From the NCBI GenBank assembly GCA_030612965.1, contig JAUWMW010000144.1, positions 1 through 6,428 on the forward strand: a stretch of DNA of 6,428 bases, written 5' to 3'. Of this stretch, positions 1-4,752 are shown one piece after another. Numbering within the stretch: the stretch's first letter is position 1; every line of letters begins with the position of its first letter. The position numbers and the translations under genes were made by a program. The DNA is from a bacterium. Its GTDB lineage: Bacteria; Zixibacteria; MSB-5A5; GN15; FEB-12. The notes beneath the pieces are model-generated. The model was not told the origin of the DNA. It did no database searches and saw only the letters and a program-made list of their open reading frames with translations.

Positions 1-158
1 TCGAAAATGGAGCCGAAGAATTTCGCCTGCCAACCTGACAAACCCTCGGTGTCGTCGGTCCATCGCTCAGCGCCGCGCTCAACCAGACGGGCGCCCCCTT
101 CCGCCAGAAGCAGGAACAGGCCAAACGCCATGACTGAGAAGATCGACCTTTTCAGCAT
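1..158 (-). CDS. N-terminal part of a membrane-anchored or secreted protein (partial, runs off left edge)
   Basis: Reading the minus strand from an ATG at 158 gives 52 uninterrupted codons to the window edge. The N-terminus starts MLKRSIFSVMAFGLFLLLAE: a short basic stretch (K3, R4), about 15 hydrophobic residues, then a polar segment rich in Gly, Glu and Arg. That is the shape of a signal anchor or signal peptide. No signal-peptidase site is obvious, so a membrane anchor is the simpler reading. A second in-frame ATG at 131 (MAFGLF...) would drop the two basic residues, so 158 is preferred, although its Shine-Dalgarno is poor (AAAGGAAA lies about 14 nt upstream). A hydrophobic helix followed by AEGGARLVERG recalls the N-termini of membrane-tethered SGNH/GDSL-like proteins, but the catalytic part lies outside the window and no function can be assigned. 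It is transcribed away from the trehalose genes. Confidence 0.55.
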   Translation of the reverse strand, partial: MLKRSIFSVMAFGLFLLLAEGGARLVERGAERWTDDTEGLSGWQAKFFGSIF

Positions 159-163
159 ACCGC

Positions 164-192
164 AAGGTAGGATTTCCTTTGCGAACAGTCAA
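164..192 (-). promoter_or_regulatory. Possible sigma70-like promoter for the leftward partial gene
   Basis: On the minus strand TTGACT (192-187) is followed by a 17-nt spacer and TACCTT (169-164). The -35 matches five of six consensus positions; the -10 matches only three. Transcription would start close to the ATG at 158, so the mRNA would be nearly leaderless or translation would begin at the ATG at 131. The weak -10 and awkward start position keep confidence low. Confidence 0.25.
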
Positions 193-253
193 GCCGACGG
201 TCACCATAGCCGGGCAGCAAGCCGACTGCGACCCTGCCGCTAACTTTCGGACC

Positions 254-281
254 TTGTGTTATCCTCGGTTATGCTTATAAT
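254..281 (+). promoter_or_regulatory. Sigma70-like promoter upstream of the DUF5752-treT-otsB unit
   Basis: TTGTGT (254-259), a 16-nt spacer and a perfect TATAAT (276-281) lie in the divergent intergenic region. A start site near 288 would give a 5' leader of about 86 nt before the ATG at 374. It is the best promoter-like sequence I see in the window and faces the trehalose genes. The -35 matches consensus only in its TTG, so strength may depend on an activator. I saw no clear operator palindrome around it. Confidence 0.5.
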
Positions 282-373
282 AGAGGGCAACGCGGATGGG
301 CGACATCGGCTGGTTGCGAGATTCGCCTGTCCGGCGCCGAAGAGACCAATAGACAGATGAGGAATGTAAAGGA

Positions 374-1060
374 ATGGTCTGGAAAACCGAAAAGGTCAAT
401 ATGCCGTTCGAGGTTAAAGACTGCACGCTGATTACCCGCATGGGGGGCGTCCAAGCCGCCGTCAGCCTCCGCGAATTGCGGGAAGGGGTAGCGCGCTGTC
501 CCCTGGAGTGTCTGTTTCACCACTTCTGCGAGACGCAGTTGCGGCCTACTTTCGATGATCCTGAATTCAGCAACGACTTCGCCGTCTGGTCAGCCAAGCA
601 CGTGCGCGACCGGGTGCTGGCCGAGCAACTGGGAGTGCTCAACCCTTACGAGTTTGATAATTTCGAACAATTGCGAGCGGCGGTACTGGAGGTAATCGAT
701 GATCGCCTGTCCGAAGTTGGATATCATCAGTTCGCCCCGGCCGGTGAGGATTTCCGGTTCATGCGAGCCGTCACGGTGGTATTCGACGTCGGCATTCAAC
801 TGTGCACGCCGGACGATCTGGTAACCCGCCTGCCGGAGTTCAGCACCAGTTCCATCTACTACCATTTTGTCGAAGCGCGCAGGCGCACCGAGACACGCCT
901 CGACGATTTCTCCAATTGGCTGGTCGGGTTTGGAGCCGGTACGGAACCGCTTCTTGAGGCGCTTCACGGCATCGACTTCTACTACTTAACCCTTCGTGAA
1001 CTCAAAGACACACTGCTGGAAGCTATTTGTCAGCCATTAATGGAGACCGCACATGGTTAG
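374..1060 (+). CDS. DUF5752 family protein, first gene of the trehalose unit
   Basis: This 228-residue soluble protein has no signal peptide or membrane segment. It matches what I remember of DUF5752, a family of unknown function found next to trehalose/GT4 genes; recognisable pieces are VKDCTLITR near residue 14, ECLFHHFCE (45-53), FDDPEFSNDFAVW (60-72) and SIYYHFVEARRRT (160-172). The chain appears internally duplicated: residues 12-108 and 127-218 align along their length, sharing H50/H164, F51/F165, E53/E167, D68-F69/D178-F179, W72/W182, L100/L210, E106/E216 and I108/I218. Cysteines 42, 46 and 52 cluster with H49 and H50 in the first half only. The ATG at 374 has GAGGA ten nt upstream. 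An in-frame ATG at 401 has AAAGG five nt upstream and would begin (MPFEVKDC) right at the conserved region, so the start is ambiguous. The 3' end overlaps the next gene by 8 nt, implying translational coupling and a role linked to TreT. Molecular function is unknown. Confidence 0.85.
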   Translation: MVWKTEKVNMPFEVKDCTLITRMGGVQAAVSLRELREGVARCPLECLFHHFCETQLRPTFDDPEFSNDFAVWSAKHVRDRVLAEQLGVLNPYEFDNFEQLRAAVLEVIDDRLSEVGYHQFAPAGEDFRFMRAVTVVFDVGIQLCTPDDLVTRLPEFSTSSIYYHFVEARRRTETRLDDFSNWLVGFGAGTEPLLEALHGIDFYYLTLRELKDTLLEAICQPLMETAHG

Positions 1061-2294
1061 CATGTCACTCGATTCATACGAGGACGTGGTCGGGCAAGTA
1101 GTAATAGCTCAGTTACGGAAGCTGGCCCACCAACTGGCCGGAGCGCGGGTCGTCCACGTCAATTCCACCCGGGAGGGCGGCGGAGTGGCTGAAATCCTGA
1201 GTTGGCTTGTCCCGTTGATGAATGACCTGGGCCTTGACACATCCTGGGAGGTGATCGACGGTCACGCCGAGTACTTTCACACCACCAAGAGTTTCCATAA
1301 TGGTTTGCAGGGTAGTCCGGCGGCCTTGACCGACCACATGATCAAGGTATATGAAGACACAGTCAGCGCCAACGCCGAGCGGCTGCGCCCCAAGCTCTCG
1401 AAGGCTGACTTCGTGATCATCCACGACCCGCAGCCGGCCTTCCTGATCAAGTGTTGCCCGGAACGGAAGGGACGGTGGGTATGGCGCTGTCACATCGACG
1501 TCAGCCGGCCCAATCATCGCATCTGGAGGTACCTGAAAGAGTTGGTCTCGCTTTATGACGCCTCGGTCTACTCGATGCCTCACTTCGCCCGTCGGTTGGA
1601 TCATCCCCAGTTGATCATCGCGCCGTCGATCGATCCGTTGTCGGACAAGAACTGTGAGCTACCCCAGGGATACATTGATGCCACGCTTGACCGTTTTGGC
1701 ATTGATCGGCGGCTACCGCTGCTCACTCAGATTTCGCGTTTTGATCGGTTCAAAGACCCGCTGGGAGTGATTCGCGCTTTCGATATCCTCAGCGGCTCGC
1801 TGGATGCTCAGTTGGTCTTAGCCGGCGGCGGCGCAGACGACGACCCCGAGGGCCAGGCAGTGCTCAATGAAGTTCAGGAGACCGCCCGTGGTCGGGAGGA
1901 TATTTTCATCCTGGATCTGCCACCCGACGCCCATAGGACCATCAACGCTCTGCAGCGCGCCTCGACAGTTGTGATACAGAAGTCGCTGCAGGAGGGCTTC
2001 GGCCTGACCGTCACCGAAGCGATGTGGAAAAGCAAACCGGTCATCGGCGGCAACGTGGGCGGCATCAGATTGCAGGTACATAATCACCACACCGGCTTCC
2101 TGGTCGATACCCCGGAAGGGGCGGCGCTGCGCCTGAGGGAACTTCTCAGACAGCCCGGGAAAGCCGGCCGCATGGGGCGCACTGCCCGCGAATTCGTGAC
2201 CGTTAACTTTCTCCTGACCCGCCACTTGCGTGAGTACCTGACATTGATGTTGGGCCTGCGGCACGGCTTGGAGAGCCACCTGCTGGCCGGATGA
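1053..2294 (+). CDS. treT: Trehalose glycosyltransferring synthase (TreT-like, GT4 family)
   Basis: The predicted product is a cytoplasmic GT-B glycosyltransferase of 413 residues that joins NDP-glucose and glucose to give trehalose, reversibly (TreT, EC 2.4.1.245). The N-terminal domain carries the family signature HVNSTREGGGVAEIL (35-49), followed by HDPQP (124-128) and WRCHIDVS (144-151). The C-terminal nucleotide-sugar domain has QISRFDRFKDPLGVI (226-240), whose Arg and Lys fit the donor phosphate site. The GT4 E-x7-E motif is EGFGLTVTE (E314, E322), followed by GGNVGGI (332-338). Length is normal for TreT. The ATG at 1053 is chosen because GGAG lies 7 nt upstream; an ATG at 1062 is possible but sits 16 nt from it. 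The gene overlaps the DUF5752 gene by 8 nt and is followed by otsB after 7 nt. The GT4 trehalose phosphorylases are close relatives, so direction and donor (ADP-, UDP- or GDP-glucose) are inferred, not shown. Confidence 0.88.
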   Translation: MVSMSLDSYEDVVGQVVIAQLRKLAHQLAGARVVHVNSTREGGGVAEILSWLVPLMNDLGLDTSWEVIDGHAEYFHTTKSFHNGLQGSPAALTDHMIKVYEDTVSANAERLRPKLSKADFVIIHDPQPAFLIKCCPERKGRWVWRCHIDVSRPNHRIWRYLKELVSLYDASVYSMPHFARRLDHPQLIIAPSIDPLSDKNCELPQGYIDATLDRFGIDRRLPLLTQISRFDRFKDPLGVIRAFDILSGSLDAQLVLAGGGADDDPEGQAVLNEVQETARGREDIFILDLPPDAHRTINALQRASTVVIQKSLQEGFGLTVTEAMWKSKPVIGGNVGGIRLQVHNHHTGFLVDTPEGAALRLRELLRQPGKAGRMGRTAREFVTVNFLLTRHLREYLTLMLGLRHGLESHLLAG

Positions 2295-2301
2295 CTCCGG
2301 C

Positions 2302-3090
2302 GTGATGAAACTGCTCAATTCGACACTCGATCTGGACGCGTTCTTCGACCGGCTGCGCAAAGCTTCGCAGAGGGTTCTACTTCTGGATTACGACGGCACA
2401 TTGGCGCCGTTTCGCACGGAGCGGGAGCAAGCCGCACCATACCCCCGGATTCCTCCGTTGCTGGATCAAATCGTCCAATGCCCACGCAGCCGGCTGGCCC
2501 TTGTCAGCGGCCGGGCAGCCACGGCGGTCGCTGCGCTGTTGGGTCTGAAACGAACGCCGGAGATCTTTGGATCACACGGCGCCGAACGACTGAGCATCGA
2601 TGGAACGTATCGTTCACCGACGGTTCCAGAGGCGACCCGCACCATACTCAAAGAGGCATATCAATGGGCGACCGGCCAGGGTCTACAGCGACAGACCGAA
2701 CTGAAACCGGCCGGGATCGCTTTTCACTGGCGCGGTCTGGAACGCGAGGCGGCCGAGCGGATAAGACAGTCCGTCCGGACACAGAGCAGCCGATGGAGCG
2801 ACCGCTCGGGACTGGAACTCCGTGAATTCGACGGCGGCCTGGAGTTGCGACTGCCGGGCATCACCAAGGGCCGTGTAGTCCGCACCGTTCTCGCCGAATC
2901 GGATAGCCGAGCGGTGGTTGCCTATCTGGGTGACGATGCGACTGACGAGGATGCTTTCGAGGCTCTGGCCGGTCGGGGACTTTCGATCCTGGTCAGAACC
3001 GAGCTACGTCCCACCAAGGCTGACTTGTGGCTAATACCTCCCGATGATCTGGTATCCTTTCTGCATCGCTGGCTGGAATCTTGCAAGTAG
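2302..3090 (+). CDS. otsB: Trehalose-6-phosphate phosphatase (OtsB, HAD superfamily)
   Basis: The product is predicted to hydrolyse trehalose 6-phosphate to trehalose in the cytoplasm (EC 3.1.3.12). All HAD motifs are present over 262 residues, a usual OtsB length. Motif I is DYDGTLAP (29-36), with D29 as nucleophile and D31 as acid/base. Motif II is VSGR (68-71), motif III is K189 in GITKG, and motif IV is GDDATDED (210-217), whose acidic residues bind Mg2+. HGAE (92-95) and KPAGIAFHWRG (135-145), in the cap region, are the family's substrate-side patterns. The reading frame begins at GTG 2302 with ATG directly after it at 2305; both are plausible. No strong Shine-Dalgarno is visible in the 7 nt after the treT stop, so translation probably depends on ribosomes finishing treT. 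Placement next to treT rather than otsA is the unusual point; the sequence looks fully active. Confidence 0.93.
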   Translation: MMKLLNSTLDLDAFFDRLRKASQRVLLLDYDGTLAPFRTEREQAAPYPRIPPLLDQIVQCPRSRLALVSGRAATAVAALLGLKRTPEIFGSHGAERLSIDGTYRSPTVPEATRTILKEAYQWATGQGLQRQTELKPAGIAFHWRGLEREAAERIRQSVRTQSSRWSDRSGLELREFDGGLELRLPGITKGRVVRTVLAESDSRAVVAYLGDDATDEDAFEALAGRGLSILVRTELRPTKADLWLIPPDDLVSFLHRWLESCK

Positions 3091-3285
3091 ACTGAGCGCC
3101 GGTCACGGCTCCCTGCTCGCCGAACATCATAGACTATAGCAGTTCATGTCCGCCGGTTCGACGCGACTTTAAGGTTGCCCACTGCCAGTAATTTGTGTAG
3201 TTTGTTGAATAGGTGATGTCTACCTCACCGCAATCATGGTGTGGAGTTCTGTGCCTAGAGAGGGAATGGTAATAAAGGGGCATGT
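3091..3285 (+). other. Intergenic gap between otsB and otsA
   Basis: This 195-nt stretch holds no convincing gene. A weak promoter-like pair, TTGCCC (3175-3180), 17 nt, TAGTTT (3198-3203), could drive otsA. A short inverted repeat GGTGA/TCACC (3212-3216 and 3225-3229) has no T-tract and is not a typical terminator; it could be an operator, but that is a guess. No intrinsic terminator follows otsB, so read-through into otsA is possible. The size of the gap, compared with the overlaps upstream, suggests that otsA has at least some independent control. Confidence 0.5.
3274..3280 (+). promoter_or_regulatory. Ribosome binding site of otsA
   Basis: AAAGGGG ends five nt before the ATG at 3286. It decides between that ATG and the out-of-frame ATG at 3282, which is too close. 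It is a clearer site than the one before otsB, in keeping with independent initiation of otsA. Confidence 0.65.
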
Positions 3286-4752
3286 ATGAGTGAATTAGAA
3301 AAGCCGCTTATAATCGTCTCCAATCGGCTGCCGGTGGTGATTTCGAGGGATGAAAAGAACAACTGGCGGGTTGAACCGGCGGCCGGCGGATTGGTGACGG
3401 CCCTGGCGCCGTTGATGCGTCGTGAGCATGGCCTGTGGATCGGCTGGCCCGGCAGCCCCCCCGACAGTCCGGCCGGGGCCTTGCTTGACGAGTACCGCCA
3501 GGAGGCCGGTTTCGACCTGCGGTCGGTTCCGCTCACCGACTCGGAGGTTGAGAAATACTACCACGGCTTTTCAAACGAAACGATCTGGCCGCTGTTTCAT
3601 GATCTGCTGGGCCACTGCCGGTTTGAAAGCGCCAACTGGGGAAGCTACGTCGAGGTCAACCGCAAGTTCGCCGACGTCGTGGCGAGTTCAGTTCAGCCGG
3701 ACAGCCTGATCTGGATACATGATTACCAGTTGCTGCTGGTGGGGCATTTCCTGCGTGATCTGGGCCTGCATCACCGCCTGCATTTTTTTCTGCATATCCC
3801 CTTTCCCTCGTACGATCTGTTTCGCCGTCTCCCCTGGAAGCAGGATTTGCTCGAGGCGGTGCTGGCTTACGATCATATCGGTTTCCAGACGGCGTTGGAC
3901 CGTCGCAATTTCGTGCAGTGCATAAGGAACCTCATGCCGGAGTCATCGGCCCGGATCGTCTCTCGGCAATCAGGGATAGAGTACGACAGCCGCAGTATCA
4001 GGCTGGGACAATACCCGGTCAGCATCGATTTCGATGAGTTCGACACGCAGGCGAGATCACCCGAAGTGAAGGAAGCGGCCTGGTTCATCCACAAGAACCT
4101 GCCGGGTCGCTCTCTCATTCTGGGAATCGACCGTTTGGACTACACCAAGGGAATTCCGGAGCGCTTCCTGGCCTTTGAGAGAACGCTGGAGAAGTACCCC
4201 GATTTGCGGGGGCATGTATCACTGGTGCAAATCGTGATCCCCAGCCGGGTCAAGGTGCCCGATTACCAGAATCTCAAGCACGAACTCGATGAACTGGTGG
4301 GGCGAATCAACGCGCGGTACTCGCAGCACGGCTGGGTGCCTATCCACTACATGTACCGTCAACTCGACCGGGTTCAACTGCTGGGACACTATCGCGCCTG
4401 CGAGATCGCGCTCATTACGCCGTTGCGTGACGGCATGAACCTAGTGGCGAAAGAGTATTGCGCCAGTTCGATAGACGACAATGGTGTCCTCGTTCTGTCA
4501 GAATTCGCCGGGGCCGCCACCCAGTTGTCGAAAGCGGCCATCATGGTCAACCCTTACGATCTGGAGGGCATGGCCGACGCCATCTATGCCGCCTTTATCA
4601 TGACCCCCCAGGAACGGCAGCGACGGATGCGGTTGCTCAGACAGGAAGTGAAGCGTAACGACGTAAACAAGTGGGTCGAGAGTTTTCTCAGTCCTGATGC
4701 CGAACAACCGACGCCGGCAGCGATACCGGCCGAGACCTCGAAAACCACTTAA
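3286..4752 (+). CDS. otsA: Trehalose-6-phosphate synthase (OtsA, GT20 family)
   Basis: The product is predicted to transfer glucose from UDP- or ADP/GDP-glucose to glucose 6-phosphate, giving trehalose 6-phosphate for OtsB. It is a complete 488-residue GT-B retaining enzyme. The N-terminal acceptor side shows VSNRLPVV (11-18, R14), AAGGLVTAL (32-40), YYHGFSNETIWPLFH (91-105; Y92 and W101) and HDYQL (145-149, D146). FFLHIPFPS (167-175) follows. The donor side has IDRLDYTKGIPERF (281-294), where R283 and K288 should contact the nucleotide-sugar phosphates, and LRDGMNLVAKEY (380-391) with D382 and E390. These positions match E. coli OtsA R9, Y76, W85, D130, R262, K267, D361 and E369 by motif comparison from memory. 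The last 20 or so residues are Pro/Ala/Thr-rich and probably disordered. The stop overlaps that of the convergent peptidase gene. Donor preference cannot be read from sequence. Confidence 0.96.
   Translation: MSELEKPLIIVSNRLPVVISRDEKNNWRVEPAAGGLVTALAPLMRREHGLWIGWPGSPPDSPAGALLDEYRQEAGFDLRSVPLTDSEVEKYYHGFSNETIWPLFHDLLGHCRFESANWGSYVEVNRKFADVVASSVQPDSLIWIHDYQLLLVGHFLRDLGLHHRLHFFLHIPFPSYDLFRRLPWKQDLLEAVLAYDHIGFQTALDRRNFVQCIRNLMPESSARIVSRQSGIEYDSRSIRLGQYPVSIDFDEFDTQARSPEVKEAAWFIHKNLPGRSLILGIDRLDYTKGIPERFLAFERTLEKYPDLRGHVSLVQIVIPSRVKVPDYQNLKHELDELVGRINARYSQHGWVPIHYMYRQLDRVQLLGHYRACEIALITPLRDGMNLVAKEYCASSIDDNGVLVLSEFAGAATQLSKAAIMVNPYDLEGMADAIYAAFIMTPQERQRRMRLLRQEVKRNDVNKWVESFLSPDAEQPTPAAIPAETSKTT

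Noticed and set aside
7..243. 78-codon plus-strand open frame at the left edge
   Set aside because: Low-complexity Arg/Ser/Pro-rich product typical of a shadow frame. It lies opposite the minus-strand gene with a credible signal-anchor N-terminus and crosses the divergent promoter region.
1113..1604. 163-codon minus-strand frame inside treT
   Set aside because: Antisense shadow of the conserved TreT coding sequence, with no recognisable motif; GC-rich codons suppress stops on the other strand.
1818..2360. 180-codon minus-strand frame spanning the treT/otsB junction
   Set aside because: It overlaps conserved motifs of two real genes on the other strand, and its product shows no domain pattern.
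3211..3229. Inverted repeat GGTGA/TCACC as terminator for otsB
   Set aside because: Five base pairs, no T-tract, and more than 120 nt after the otsB stop; not a credible intrinsic terminator.
3216..3272. 18-codon frame upstream of otsA (MSTSPQSWCG...) as a leader peptide
   Set aside because: No proper ribosome binding site (AGG only two nt before the ATG), no run of regulatory codons, and no attenuator-like hairpin with a T-tract after it.
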